A DNA stretch of 64,000 nucleotides from Dugong dugon. Lineage: Eukaryota; Chordata; Mammalia; Sirenia; Dugongidae. Location of the stretch: NCBI GenBank assembly GCA_030035585.1, contig CM057465.1:1091501-1155500 (forward strand), written 5' to 3'. The number at the start of each line of letters is the position of its first letter. Positions within the stretch are counted from its first letter, which is position 1. The notes beneath the pieces are model-generated. The model had not been told where the DNA came from and ran no database searches. It worked only from the letters and a program-made list of their open reading frames with translations. Positions 20,585 through 32,479 of the stretch are shown here, one piece after another. Made by a program: the position numbers and the translations under genes.

Positions 20585-20790
20585 CACGCGTATGGTTTCA
20601 GTGTATTGATGCATTTTTTGACTTTGACAAATTACATATTTCAATTATTTAAATTCCAGAACTGTTAATTACCATGGCATTTTGGCACAGGGAGTAAAGT
20701 GACTTTATGACTTTTGGTTAAGGGGGCTTGAAGTGCCTGCAGTTTTCATTATGAGGGTGATTTAAATCTTGTCCTAGGCATGCCCCTAGC
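20585..20790. promoter_or_regulatory. AT-rich unique island, possible enhancer-like element
   Basis: Contains CTGTTAATTACCATGGC and CAATTATTTAAATTCC with no recognised repeat, bordered by GC-rich sequence. Conservation is not testable here. Confidence 0.2.
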
Positions 20791-21775
20791 CCTGTGAGTA
20801 GAGGCCTGAGCCAGCTGGTAAACCTGTTGCTGTTTCTAAGTGCTTAAACACACAGGCTGATTTCAAATGTCTTCAAAAACAGAAGAGAGCTGTGTGTTGT
20901 CTCCCCAAGAAGATGAGCCCCAGAAACTGAGGAACCCCAAAACAGTAAAACCCCAAAACAGTTCCCTTGGGGTCTCAGGGGCTAGAGCAGTGCGTGGAGG
21001 GGACATGTCCTCATGCTCCCCCTCTCCTGGGGTCTCTGTGAGGAGATGAGCGTGGGGTTAAGGTGCTGATTCCCAGGGTCTCTGTCTTGGAAGGGGCGCA
21101 TAGCCCTGCTGTTCTGGAAGACCTCCAAAGCAGCACCCTAATGAGGTCCTAGAAGTGGGGCTCGGATCCTCATGGGAGACGGCTTTCTGGTGGAGCCCTG
21201 GGTGCAGTGCTCCACGGGTCCATGGGTCCCCTGGGGGGGCAGCCAGGTGCTCGGACCCCCCAGCCTCCCCGTTCCCATACAGCTTTCTCCCAGGGTGGGT
21301 GCGGCACCCACGTGGGGCTGCGGGTGGGGAGTTCCTGGGTCCTGGGGTCGGTCCGGCCACCCCCTCACCTGGCAATGCTCGCTGGAGGAACTCACCCCTC
21401 TCTGTGTGAGGTGCAGGGGGGAGCGAGAGCTACTTGACATTTACCTCTCCATCGTGAGAGACATCTGAAAGGAGTATTTGCCAAAGCCAAGGCTTCAGAC
21501 TGAAGTTTGCTTTCTTCTCCCTATGCAAATAGCTCAGCTGATTCGTGGCCAGGCTGCTGTGCTCAGCAAAGCCCTTGGCTTAAGAGCAATGCCCCTCGCC
21601 AGCTCATTCACCAGTTCTCACAATTGGAAAGATGAAGGCTTGGCTGTGTTGGTCCCCTCCTCCTCTGGACAGCCTTGGTTGGCAAGGACACCTTTTCATG
21701 ATGGGGGACCAGGACATGCACGGGTGTGCTTCTTGAGAAAGGCTAGTGGGACTGTCTGCTGAAATTCACCCTGTC
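20791..21775. other. Unique sequence, no gene seen
   Basis: GC-rich stretch with frames up to about 105 codons on both strands, none recognised. An octamer-like ATGCAAAT occurs near 21525 in a less GC-rich patch (21470-21640). Confidence 0.4.
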
Positions 21776-22151
21776 TGTCAGTGTGTCATACTGCGGTGTC
21801 TGCGTGTTGCTGTGATGCTGGAAGCTCTGCCACTGGTATTTCAGATACCAGGAGGGTCACTCGTGGTGGACTGGTTTCTGCGGAGCTTCAAGACTAACAC
21901 AGACTAGGAAGAAGGGTCTGGTGATCTACTTCCAAATGTTAGCCAGTGAAAATCCTATAGATCACAATGAATAGTGTTCAGTATAGTGCCAGAAGATGCG
22001 CCCCTAGATTGGAAGGCACTCAAACTACAGAATAACCACAACAAAGGACTCGAGCTTACCAATAACTGTGAAGACGGCACAGGATGGGGCAATGTTTCTT
22101 TCTATAGTACATGGGGTCCGCGTGAGTCGGCGCTGATTGGACAGCAACCAT
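21776..22151 (+). mobile_element. Internally deleted RTE derivative
   Basis: About 240 bp of RTE 5' untranslated region (ATGCTGGAAGCTCTGCCACT, then CTAACACAGACTAGGAAGAA and GAAGATGCGCCCCTAGATTG) joins directly to the last 100-130 bp of RTE (AATAACTGTGAAGACGGCAC to GCTGATTGGACAGCAACC). There is no coding capacity. Compare 15006 and 44256, which have the same architecture. Confidence 0.8.
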
Positions 22152-22834
22152 CAGCCTTGGAGACAGATTGTGTGCAGGAGATTTATTGGGAGTGCTCTGG
22201 GGACCCCACCCGTGGGGCAGTGAGGCACGCAGGAGTGGGCGGGAGGGACACCTGAGAAGCAGCCACTCCAAAGCCTCAGCCCAGCTCCTGGAGTCTGGGT
22301 GGGGCAGCCCCTCCCTGAAAAGCAGGCAGGTGCTCACCTCAGAGGAGGGCTGCCATTGGTTGTGGCTGCCTAGAGGTGGGGTCCTGGCCTGGATGGGGTG
22401 CTCTCTCTAGCTGAGGGGTTCACACGAGAGTCTGTGTCTCCAGCTCTCCCCGCGGCCTCTGTCCTGAGGGGGTCTGGGCAGCCACCATGGTTTCCATTGG
22501 GGCCTCTCCTAGGGTTGCTGGCTGGTGGTGAAAGGCCAGTTCAGCCAGATGCTCACCACTTCAAAGGAACGCCTAAGTTCTCCTTCTTTCCCTTTTCTGA
22601 TGAATACTTGCAGTTCTGGCCAGTGATCTGAAGCCGAGGTGATGGTTCACAGAACAGAACAACACTCTTCAGGAAGACGCTGTGACCGGCTAGAGATGAG
22701 CTCTGGGCTGACACTTCCACAAAATTCCCCCCTAAATGGCCCGAGCCCTGTACATCGTTCTTTGCTTCTTGAAAACAGTGGAGCGATGCCACTTTTCACC
22801 AGCTCTCCCAACCTTCCCGATCTCTCAAACACAA
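22152..22834. other. Unique sequence, no gene seen
   Basis: No repeat or domain recognised. Confidence 0.4.
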
Positions 22835-23180
22835 GTTAAAAGGCAGTTATTTATTTATGAATGAAATTAGAGGAGGTGTATAAATAAATTACGGGAACTC
22901 ATTTTTCTAAAACTATGATGGAAGAATTAGTTGACATATTAGAAATGCTGTGATTTTCATATTGTGATTACTTGTTCTTTTAAGACAGAATGCATTTTAA
23001 AGAGCTCGACAAATTGTCTGATTAACCAGTTTGTTTACATAAAGAACATTCCTTGAAAATGAGGGGGGATTCTCCTCCAGAATTAATGAGAGTGATGGAA
23101 AAGTTGTTGATGAGATATCTATCAATGAGGCAATTTCTGTTAAAAAATAAATAGACACTGTAAATCGTGAGTTTAAATCA
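22835..23180. promoter_or_regulatory. AT-rich unique island, possible enhancer-like element
   Basis: About 345 bp with TATTTATTTATGAATG, GAAGAATTAGTTGACAT, TTGTTTACATAAAGAACATT (forkhead-like TGTTTAC) and AGAATTAATGAG. Not recognised as a repeat. Confidence 0.22.
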
Positions 23181-23439
23181 AGTGAAGTGTGAGAAACCAT
23201 GGGCAGCCTTGGTTGAAACTTAGCTATGGTCTCTGCTCCCGAGTAGATTTTTATTCTTGTTTGGGAGGAGTTTCATACAAACTCCATTTTATCATCACAA
23301 CAACGACAGTCACCGATGGGACCAATGCCTGCAAGAGCGTTTCTTATACTATTTCTCCCAATCTCATAACTTCATCTATCCATGAACTTCCTCCTGATCT
23401 GCTCTGAGAAGCTTGTTGGCTTCATGGCCATTTCCTTGA

Positions 23440-23889
23440 TGCTAGATCCACGCCATGGTCTTTCCAGTCACCTCATATGTTTCTGAAAGTTGGATAATGA
23501 AAAAGGAAGACCAAAGAAGAATTGACACATTTGAGTTGTGGATATTGGATATGCCCTGGCCTGCCAGAAGAATGAACAAGTCAGTCTTTCAAGAAATACA
23601 ACCAGAATGCTCCTTAGAAGCAAGGATGGAGAGACTTTGCCTCACTTACTTTGGACGTGTCATCAGGAAAGACCAGTTGCTAGAAAAGGACATCATGGTT
23701 GATAAAGTAGAGGGTCAGTGAAAACAAGGGAAACTCTCTGTGAGATGGATTGACACAGTAACCACAACAATGGGCTCACACATATTAACAATCGTGAAGA
23801 TGGCGCAAGACCGGGCAATGCTTTGTTCTGTTTTGTGTAAGGTTCGGTGAGTCGGAGACAACTCAACGGGAACTAACAACAAGAACATG
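23440..23889 (+). mobile_element. RTE LINE, 5'-truncated 3' end
   Basis: Encodes the C-terminal tail of the RTE protein: SYVSESWIMKKEDQRRIDTF, then ARMERLCLTYFGRVIRKDQ. An in-frame stop follows KVEGQ. It ends in TCAACGGGAACTAACAACAA. Only the last 450 bp of the LINE are present. Confidence 0.9.
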
Positions 23890-24375
23890 TAGGTGAGGCG
23901 AGAAGCAGTACTTTTGTAGATGTAAATGGCATGAAACCTGACACCCTCTGTGGGAAGCCATTTTTGTCCCTGTTTGGGGTGGGGTTAAGATGCATTGAAC
24001 CGCAGCCCTCACCTGGTTATCTAAGTGATCACCAACTGATGACCAGCTCTGTGAGTGCCATGCCATCACAGGGTGGGTGCTGTGCCCTGTGCCCAGGCTC
24101 TCTGTAGGTTTGAGCACATTTGTCCTTTCTCCTGCCGCCCTCTCTCCTGGCTCCAGGCAGAGGGGCAGAGCTACAGAGGCCGAGAACTTCCTGTCTCTTC
24201 ACCTTGGTTCACCTCAGGGTCCTGGCCAGTGCCTGCAAATGCCAACCGCGAAGTCAGTACTGGTTGGGAGGATGTGGGTTAGACCTGTCAGAGACAGATG
24301 TGTCCTCAGAGGAGCTGGGCTCCCCTCCTTTCAACTCCTGGTGCCCCTTCTTTTTCTGTAGGGTGAACTGTCTTG
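23890..24375. other. Unique sequence, no gene seen
   Basis: Three overlapping plus-strand frames near 24055-24383 are unrecognised. Confidence 0.4.
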
Positions 24376-24770
24376 TCTCCTAGTGCTGCTGTGACAAAAT
24401 ATACCACGAGCTGGTGGCTTTGAGGAACAGACATTTATTTTCTCATAGCTCAGGAAGCCAGAAGTCCCAATTCAGGGCGTGGCTCTAGGGAGAGGTCCTT
24501 CCTTGTCTATTTCATCTTCTGGTAGGTGCCAACCATCTTTGTTGTTCCTGGGCTTGTACATACATGTCTCTGTCATCTGTCTTCCTTCACGTGTCTCTGT
24601 GTCTGTTCTGCTCTTTTTATAACTCAGAAGTGATTAGGTTTAGGACACACCCTGCACCTCGGTAACATAACAAAAACCCCTAATCCAAACAGGTTATATT
24701 TACGGGTGCATGAGTTAGGATTTCAGAGCATATTCTGGGGGGACACGGTCTAATCTCTAACACAGTATCC
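24376..24770 (-). mobile_element. MLT1-type LTR, reverse orientation
   Basis: CTAGTGCTGCTGTGACAAAA at one end, GTGTCTCTGTGTCTGTTCTG in the middle and GGGGGGACACGGTCTAATCT at the other end are reverse-complement MaLR blocks. Solitary fossil. Confidence 0.75.
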
Positions 24771-24836
24771 TGCCCTCAGACCATAAACCCCTGTCACCAC
24801 CCATCCAAATGGCTGTGTTCTCCTTCAATCACCCCA

Positions 24837-25402
24837 TGTCATGGATTGAATTGTGTCCCCTCAAAATATATGTCAACTTGGTTACACCATGATTCCCGGT
24901 ATTGTGTGGTTGTCCTCCATTTTTTAATTGTTGTAATTTCCTTGTGTTATAAATCTTAATCTCTCCCATGGTTAATGAGGCAAGATTAGATTATGTTAAA
25001 AAGGATTAAGATGGGATGTAACACCCTTACACAGGTCACATCCCTGAGCCAATGTAAAGGGAGTTTCCCTGGGGTGTGGCCTGCGTCACCTTTTATCTCT
25101 CAAGAGATAAAAGGAAAGGGAAGTGAGCAGAGAGGTGAGGACCTCATACCACCAAGAAAGCAGTGCTGGGAGCAAAGCGTGTCCTTTGGACCTGGGGTTC
25201 TTGAGCAGAGAAGTGCCTAGACAAGGGGAAGATTGAGGACAAGGACCTTCTTTCACAGCCGATAGAGAAAGTCTTACCCTGGAGCTGACGCCCTGAATTT
25301 GGACTTCTAGCCTCCTAGACTGTGAGAAAATGAACTCCTGTTTGTTAAAGCCATCCACTTGGGGTGTTTCTGTTACAGCACACTAGATAACTAAGACACC
25401 CC
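24837..25402 (+). mobile_element. MaLR/MLT1-type LTR, about 565 bp, near complete
   Basis: It runs from GTCATGGATTGAATTGTGTC to GCACACTAGATAACTAAGACA. Blocks are collinear with 4131 and 10531 (ACACCATGATTCCCGGTATT, GTCACATCCCTGAGCCAATG, CAAGAGATAAAAGGAAAGGG). Solitary LTR fossil of the same lineage-specific subfamily. Confidence 0.85.
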
Positions 25403-25461
25403 ACTTCATCTCTGTCTCCCCATGGGAGTCCCCATTCTCCAGGTGCTTTGTTTGGATAGCA

Positions 25462-25720
25462 GTCTGATTAAGATACAGCCAATCCTCATTATTAGCAGAT
25501 TCTGTATCTGCAAATTTTCTTACTCACTAATATTTATTTGTAACCCCAAACTGATACAGCTGTCTTGTGGTCATTTGAGGGCACGTGCAGAGTGGTGTAA
25601 CAATCGAACTGCCCGACATGCCCATTCCCGCCTGAGATCGAGGCAAGTAGGTTTGGGATTCACTGATTAGTGTCGCAGGGACTTTATACACGATCACTAA
25701 GGCAGACGGTGACAGCGGAT
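25462..25720 (+). mobile_element. DNA-transposon-like fragment (Tigger/MER type)
   Basis: CCAATCCTCATTATTAGCAG, then TATTTATTTGTAACCCCAAA and GGGCACGTGCAGAGTGG resemble a non-autonomous Tigger-like element. I recall such wording but cannot name the subfamily, and no terminal inverted repeat pair was found. Confidence 0.4.
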
Positions 25721-26779
25721 GCGCAGGATTGCACGGCATGGAAAGCGGAGGAATTTTACACAAAGGTGCTCTGGGCTTTCCCCAGCCTACCCTATCGCCC
25801 CTCTTCCTATTTCGGGGTTTCCGCCCGTCCTATCTTCCTTGTCTCTAAGCATCTTCTCCTAGAAAGACCCAAGATGGGGAGAGAGCCCTCTGCTGAGCCC
25901 CTGGCCTCTCAATGCCCCAGTCCCCAGGGACGTCCCCTAGGTGCCCGATCGGTAGGGGGCTGGAGCCCTAGGGGGTTGGCATGCCCTGCTCTGGTGGCTG
26001 TTCCACTGGCTGACTCTGATGCCCCCACGCCGTCTGCGGTGCCCTTGGGTGCAGCACAGACCAACGGCTGCTGCCGACATCCCTCTCCATGAAGCTGTGT
26101 TGCAGGCACGCCTGTGGGCATCACCTGTGTGGAGGTGAGGCACAGGCCCAGCCCCTAGCCCAGGCTCCCATGCGGCAGGGCCGGGCTCTGGCTGCTCAGC
26201 ATTTCTTTCTTTTTGTATTTTTCACAGCAACCCGCTGGCCCCTGTGATTCTGAGCCACATCTGGGACGGGAACCTGGAGGATTTTCAGAGGTGCTTTGTC
26301 ATGACGTAGTTCTCCTGGACTGTGGCCCGCAGCACCCCCACATAAAGCCAACACCCCAGTGTGCTGTTCTCCTTTCTCGTGGGCGCTAAGGCAGGAAGCC
26401 CCCAGGCTTCCTCTGATGGTGAGTGGAAATCTCACATTCGCTATTTTACTCGAAATTACAGCCCCCAGCTTCGAGGCCCTCCTGGGAAGTGCTGTGTGAC
26501 TCTGGGGCTGTACCCACTCACCCGTGTCTCCCCACTGTCCGGGGTGTGACCGGCCCTGGGGAGGGGAGGCGTGAGGATAGCTGCAAGGTCAAGACAGAGG
26601 GACAGGACCTTGTGCTGGGGGGCCATGAGCAGGGTGGGCTCTCATGGACATGGAGAGGAAGAATTGCAGGGATGTTAGGTTCTGAGGATACGTTAGATGG
26701 CTCCCCACACCCCGCCTGGATGCCCAGTGGGGCCTACAGACGGGAAACGTCTGGAGAAGCCTGTGCGTTAAACCTGTAG
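25721..26779. other. Unique GC-rich sequence, no gene seen
   Basis: A 140-codon frame (25670-26092) has an unrecognised Pro/Ser/Ala-rich translation with two antisense frames. Not called as a gene. Confidence 0.4.
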
Positions 26780-26900
26780 GCATGGGTGTTATTCCTGGGG
26801 GTGTCTGGCTGGGGTGCTGAGACAGTTCTGGGGGTGGTATGAGTGTTAGACCCTGAGGTGTGCGTGTTATTCCTGGGGGTGTCTGAGATGGCATGCTGAG
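26780..26900 (+). repeat. 78-bp tandem duplication
   Basis: GTGTTATTCCTGGGGGTGTC at 26786 and again at 26864; each copy continues with a GCTGAGACA block. Confidence 0.85.
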
Positions 26901-27892
26901 ACAAGGCCCCATGTCCTCCTAGTGAGAATAGGGGTTCAGACCATTGTGATTTAGAGTAAAATGGTGAATGTGACATTTATACTCACTATCAGGGGAAGCC
27001 TGGGGGGCATCTGGATGTCAGCTATCAGTGATGATGGGTTATGTGTGACCCCAGTGGAGCTGCTCCAGGAGCAAGACCAGTCTCTTACTCCAGTGTGGTG
27101 GGACAGGGCTCCTTGTGTGTCCTGGACACTCTGAACTCTACAGCCAGACCCACGAGAGGACTGGCATGGATGTCAGAGCCCCTGAGGCCCTGAGGGAAGC
27201 TCACCACCTCCTGGACCAAGTGCCCACTGTGACTCCTAATGAAAGACCCCGATTCCCTATCCCCCTCGGCATGAAGGACCCTGTAGGCAAGCTGAGCAGA
27301 ATAAGAAACCGGGAAGAATGAATGTTGGATTTTTGAACTTAGACTCACAAAAGGAGGAGACTTGACTTTAATTCCTTTGGACTTAAGTGTTTTTGAACTT
27401 AAACTTGCAGGGGAATTTAATATTTAAATTTTAATTTCTCCTTAAAATTTTTATAAAGGGAGAAGGCTACTGTTCAAATTCAGGGCAACTCTGGGTTTTG
27501 CCATTTTGTCACTGGAGCGTCTTGTGTGTTTTTGCTGGGTTGTTTCACTGGTGTCGTTTCTTCTCACTACAAACCCTTTTTAAGCCATGCTGGACACAGC
27601 ACTGGACATAATCCTGGATGGATAAAGAACCAGAAGTGAGTTCCCACCATGTGCTGATGGCATGGAGTAGCCTTCGCTGACCCATTTTAGGGCCTTCTGG
27701 GGCCAAAGCCCACTCGGTCCACCAGAGATCCAGGAGGAGCCCCAGAGCAGCAGGGGCTGGCATGGGGTGGGCTGATCCAAGTAGGGGGAGGGGTCAGCAC
27801 TGCCCAAAGCCTGCTGACCCCTGACTGAGTGGAAGGTGAAAAGGTCATAGGGAGTGGGTGGTCCAGGTTTCACGTTTGATGGAGTGTCCTCA
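26901..27892. other. Unique sequence, no gene seen
   Basis: Contains an AT-rich patch (27340-27460). No recognised features. Confidence 0.4.
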
Positions 27893-28302
27893 GCTGTTAT
27901 AAATTGTGTCCCCCCAAAATATGTGTTGTATGTCCTAACCTCTATGCCTGTGGTTATAATCCCATTTGAGAATGGGTTGTCTTTGTTATGTTAATGAGGC
28001 AGGATTAGTGTAGGGTGTAGCTTGGGTCAATCTCATTTGAGATATAAAAAAAGCAGATTAAACAAGAATGCCCAGTTATGGGAAGATAGATGCCGAGCCA
28101 CATGGAGATCTCCAAGGAACCAGGAAACAAACTGAAGATACAAAGGCCTTTCCCCAGAGCCAACAGAGAGACAAAGCCTTCCCCTAGAGCAGGTCCTCTG
28201 AATTCAGGCTTCCAGCCTCCTAAACTGTGAGAAAATAAAGTTCTGTTTGTTAAAGCCACAATTTACAGTGTTTCTGTTACAGCAGTGCTAGGCGACTAAG
28301 AC
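27893..28302 (+). mobile_element. MLT1-type LTR, about 410 bp
   Basis: GTTATAAATTGTGTCCCCCC, then ATGGGTTGTCTTTGTTATGT, GAACCAGGAAACAAACTGAA and GAAAATAAAGTTCTGTTTGT, ending with AGTGCTAGGCGACTAAGACA. A different subfamily from 24837: it lacks the ACCATGATTCCC block. Solitary fossil. Confidence 0.8.
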
Positions 28303-28779
28303 ACTACGACACTCCTCCCACCAGGGCTGATGGCGGGCCATAGAGGAGAGAAAGTGTTGAACCAGGTACTAGGCTCTCCAAGTAAGGGTGGTGACCAGAG
28401 GGGGATAGACCACCATGACAAGGAGAGACCGAGAGGTCCAGTCTGGTGCCAGAGCATCACAGGGCAGGGTGATGAGGCAAGAGGAAGGGTGGATGCTATA
28501 GAGCATGGGCGAGGGAGAAAAGCGGCTCCGCCATAGAGGGTGGCAGGAGGATGTTGCTTTCAGAAAACTCCCAGCTCCATTTAGAGATGAAGGTAAAGAC
28601 GTTGGAGAGTAGAGATTGCAGACAACAGACTAGGGGCTCCAGAGGAGATGGTGGAGGCTTGGGGATGGAGAGGGTGGTCAGGTCAGGTCAGTTTTGGGGA
28701 AGTACAGAGCCAAGTGGGGCAAGGAGCACTAGTGACTCAGGCACTTATTCTGTAAATGTTGATGGGGCTCCAAGTGCCC
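28303..28779. other. Unclassified, no gene seen
   Basis: Purine-rich sequence that may belong to the same old dispersed repeat as the next feature. Confidence 0.35.
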
Positions 28780-29580
28780 AATTCTAGGTCCTGTGGGCCC
28801 TAATGAACAAAGGGGACATCCCCGCTCTCCTGAACTGACAGAGGTCAGAGTGGGGATGATAACAAGGAAGTGAATGAGCAATATGCCTGATGGTGGCAGG
28901 GAGGAAGATGGAGACAAAGACAGAAGGAGTCGGGGGAGCAGGGACAATCTAGCAGCCCCTCTAAAGGGGGCAGGGAAGGCCCTGATAAGGTGACAGGAGG
29001 ACTTTCTGAGGGAGAGCTTCTGACAGGGGCAACGGCATGTGAACAGACCCTGAGCAGGTGGAACACATGTGGGGCAGGTGATCTTGGAGATGAGATCTGA
29101 GAAGTAGCCTGGGCCCAACTGGATAAGACCCCATAGCCATTGTGGAAACTCTGGGAAGCCATCTGATTGTCTGAGCAGAGGTGACAGGGTCAACTATGCT
29201 TAAAATGACCCTTCTGGCTGGAGGGCAAGTACAGGAACAGGGTAACGGGTAAGGAAGGCTTTGCGGTAAGTCACGTGAGCAATGGTGGTGGCTTGGGCCT
29301 GGTCGGGGTGCAGGGAAGTTGCCAGACTCCTGGATAATTTTGAAGGTAGAGCAGGATTTGTTGACAGATTGAATGTGGCTCTGACAGAGAAAGAGGCATT
29401 GAGAATGGCAGTGAGGGTCTGGCCTGAGCTGTGGGTGGGTAGGTGGAGGTGCCATTTCTGAGTTGGGGAGACTGCAGGAGGAGTGGGCTGGCTTGGGACC
29501 TGCTGGTCTGAGACGTGTGTAGTACCCAAGGGAGCTGATGATGAGGGGGTGAGATATATGGTCTGGAAGTAGGAGGGAGA
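28780..29580 (+). repeat. Probable ancient interspersed repeat, family unresolved
   Basis: Purine-rich text such as GACCCTTCTGGCTGGAGGGC and GTTGACAGATTGAATGTGGC resembles a dispersed mammalian repeat I have seen often but cannot name. Minus-strand frames of 105-164 codons (28729-29529) are Pro/Ser/Leu-rich shadows. Confidence 0.35.
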
Positions 29581-31159
29581 CTGCCAGACTTGTTTTATAA
29601 AAGCTTTTTTCTTTATCCTTTAGGTCAGCTCCCCCTGCCTCTCACACCTCCCAGAGTGTCTCTGCAACAGTTCTTTGTAATTTGTGCTACCTGCACACAA
29701 ATCTTTCCTTAGTTCAGTTCTTCCTTTCTAACATCCTGCTTGCAGTTCTGGTTCTCTGTGTTTCAGATTCTCAGAGGTGCCACTTATTTATCAGTTGGAC
29801 CTTAATTCTTTTTCACTTTTTGTTTTTGTTTATCTTTTTCTGTTGCATTCTACAACATCTCCAGCCTGTCACTCACTAGATTTCCCTCAGGGTCAATTCC
29901 ATCTTAATTGTGTTCATATGGACTAGACTTCTGCTATGGTGTTTTTCTGTTATTGGGACTATTTCCTCATGCTGTGGAGGCCCAGCTGCTTGGTAAGCTG
30001 ATGCTCTGTTCTAGTGCATTCCATGAGGAGCCCCATTTCCTAGCAAGCACAATTGCCAGCTTTTTTCTTCCCCTGTCTCATGGAAACCCCAACTCTCAGA
30101 CTGCACAGTGCAATGGGAAGTCCTCCTAAACATTCTGGGCAGTACCCAGTGGTTTTCTGGGGTCCACTATCTCCTGCTCAGAACTGTCACCCAAGGGGTA
30201 GAGAAAGGCGTCTATAAGTTCTCCAAACATGTTGAACCAAACATCTCTAGGTTTATGGATAGAGTGCTGAATTATTAAGAAGCTTCTTCTCACTTTTATG
30301 TTTTTTTAAAGTAGTTTCTGTTTGTCAAATGGAATCAGGCTATGCTATTGGGAGAATTCTAGGATTTCATTATTTCAGTCTTCCTCCATCTTCCCTCTGG
30401 TTGTAACAGTTTCTCCAGATTCTGACTTTACTTCGTCTGTCACTCTTAGTTTTTTGTGGAGGTGTGAGCTTTCTTCTTTCGACATCTTTAGTGTGTTGTA
30501 AATTGTTAGTATAGGTATTTTAGGGGCAGCTTGCCAGCCCGCTGGAAGCCACTAGCATCCTTAGATATTCTATATTCTGGTCTTGCTTCTGTCTGCACAT
30601 GGAAACTTCCATCTTAGCCAGGTGGAACCGTCACCTTTTTCACCAGTCAACCCTGTCCAATTCCAGGTGTAGGGCCGGTGTCACATGGACTATACCGATT
30701 GGCACATTTTAAATTGGATTGAAGTGAGCTGATGTTCCTTGGGGAGAACTGCTGTGAAGGTAGCAGCTTGGAGCCTGTGTTGCATCTGTGGTCAATGAAG
30801 GTGGATTTTCACATGTGGAGGTGACAACAGCGAGAGGATGGAGGAGCTCCGTAGTGATCACAGCAATGCCATGTGTGGGGGATGGAGCTCAGTGCTCATT
30901 GGCATCATGAATGCTCAGCAATGAGGCTGGCTATGGCCAATCTTCTGAACACACCAGGAATGGCCTGGATGACATTTCCAACCAGAAGGGACTGAGAGGT
31001 TGGCTGTTTCACATCCTCCTCTTTTCCTTCATTTCCCAGCTGAGGAATCTGAGTCCTGAAGAGGCCAAATGTAATTCCTCCACCAAGCTCATCATGCCTG
31101 GTGGGACCAGACCTAAGATTCAGGGCTCCCTCACCCCTGCCTGGGAGTCCCTGGGCAAA
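29581..31159. other. AT/T-rich sequence, no gene seen
   Basis: 29580-30500 is T-rich on the plus strand and may be a decayed LINE, which I cannot confirm. 30500-31160 appears unique. Confidence 0.35.
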
Positions 31160-31345
31160 CAGTGAAAGCAATAGGCTGCTAACTGAAAGACTGGAGGTAT
31201 GATTCCATGCAGAGGTGCCACAGAAGGAAGGCCTGGTGATCTATTTCCAAAAATTAAGCCATTGGAAACCCTACAGAGGACAGTTCTGCTCTAACACTCA
31301 TGGGGTCGCCATGAAGGGAATCGACTCAACAGCAACTGCTTTAAT
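31160..31345 (+). mobile_element. AfroSINE, long form
   Basis: GGCTGCTAACTGAAAGACTG, then AGGCCTGGTGATCTATTTCC and GGGGTCGCCATGAAGGGAAT. The first part of the head is missing. Confidence 0.85.
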
Positions 31346-31559
31346 CCTCACCTGATGTCCAGGGTGAGAAGCAGCTTCTTCCTGCTTCAGAAAAAAGAAT
31401 CAACCTTCTCACACACATGTAACTTCAGAATAAGCCCAGAAGATCCCAGGTTGGAGATACTCACTCTGCCTTCAAAGCTTCCATCCAGCAATGCACAAGT
31501 GATGCCAGGTTAGCAGTCTTCACTGGGCATTGGATAATGTTTAAAGACTTCAACTTCTC

Positions 31560-31870
31560 TCTTCTTTTAACATACCTTTATTAAAAAACTAAAAAATGCT
31601 CATTATAGAGGGTTTTGAAAACACAGAAATACGGAAAGAAGAAAGTTAAAAATAAATCATACACAACTTGGCTGTCCGGAGACATCCCCTGTTAATTTTT
31701 TTGATATATTTCCTTCCTAACACTCTATCTTTGTAAAATTGTTATGTAGAGAATATGGTAATCATGTCCCATGCCTACTCCTGCACTTAGAATAGTTGAT
31801 CCCTAATTAAAAACTTTTTTCATTATCACAAGTAATAAATGTTAACCCGATTTCCATGTGTGGATGGTGC
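31560..31870. mobile_element. Old LINE-like 3' fragment (L1M type)
   Basis: GTTTTGAAAACACAGAAATA, AAAGAAGAAAGTTAAAAATA and GATATATTTCCTTCCTAACA resemble an old L1 3' region. Decayed; orientation unsure. Confidence 0.4.
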
Positions 31871-31899
31871 ATTCTCTTATTTTCTTCTCTTTTTGTATT

Positions 31900-32240
31900 A
31901 AATTATTGATGCCATGAATACAAATGAATTTCCCTCACTCTTCCATTGTCTCCCAATTAAAACAAAATAGGAAGGAGGTGAATGTACTGGTGGGTCAGCG
32001 AGTTTTGCTTTTGAAGAATGGAGGAGGAGCTGATGAGGCTTGTGGGACGAGGAGGTGGCTCCAGCGAGGAGCTTAATAAGGAGCTGCCCTTCACACAAAG
32101 GGTTGGACACAAAATCCAGTGTTGCGGGAAGCCTCAGAGACGAAGTGCGTTCATTATTTAGGTCGGGTCCAGCTGGCTGTGTGCTCCTTAGAAGCTCCAG
32201 GGACAGCAGGAGGCAATTAGGAAGGTCTAGCTGACCATCA
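31900..32240. promoter_or_regulatory. Unique block, possible conserved element
   Basis: Includes GTCTCCCAATTAAAACAAAA, AGGAGCTTAATAAGGAGC and AGGCAATTAGGAAGGTC (homeodomain-like cores). An unrecognised 176-codon minus-strand frame (31898-32428) crosses it. Weak evidence. Confidence 0.2.
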
Positions 32241-32479
32241 ATCCCAGGACCACTCTGGGCTCCCTCTCTTCGGACGGGGCCACCCACCAGGAGCCAGCTC
32301 ACAACAAAGCTGGGGGGCATTTCACCTTGAGAGGTATGGGACAAAGAACTTGGTTTGGCACTCCCTTTGACTCTGGTTTCTGAAAATAACCCGAGCAACC
32401 AAGATGCCTTTGTTTTCCAAAATAACAAGGCAAGTAGGGGCTAGTGGGCCCACACCTGGAAGACTAACTTCAGGAAGGG

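Noticed and set aside
28729-29529. Minus-strand frames of 105-164 codons
   Set aside because: They lie in what looks like an old purine-rich dispersed repeat; the translation is Pro/Ser/Leu-rich without a domain.
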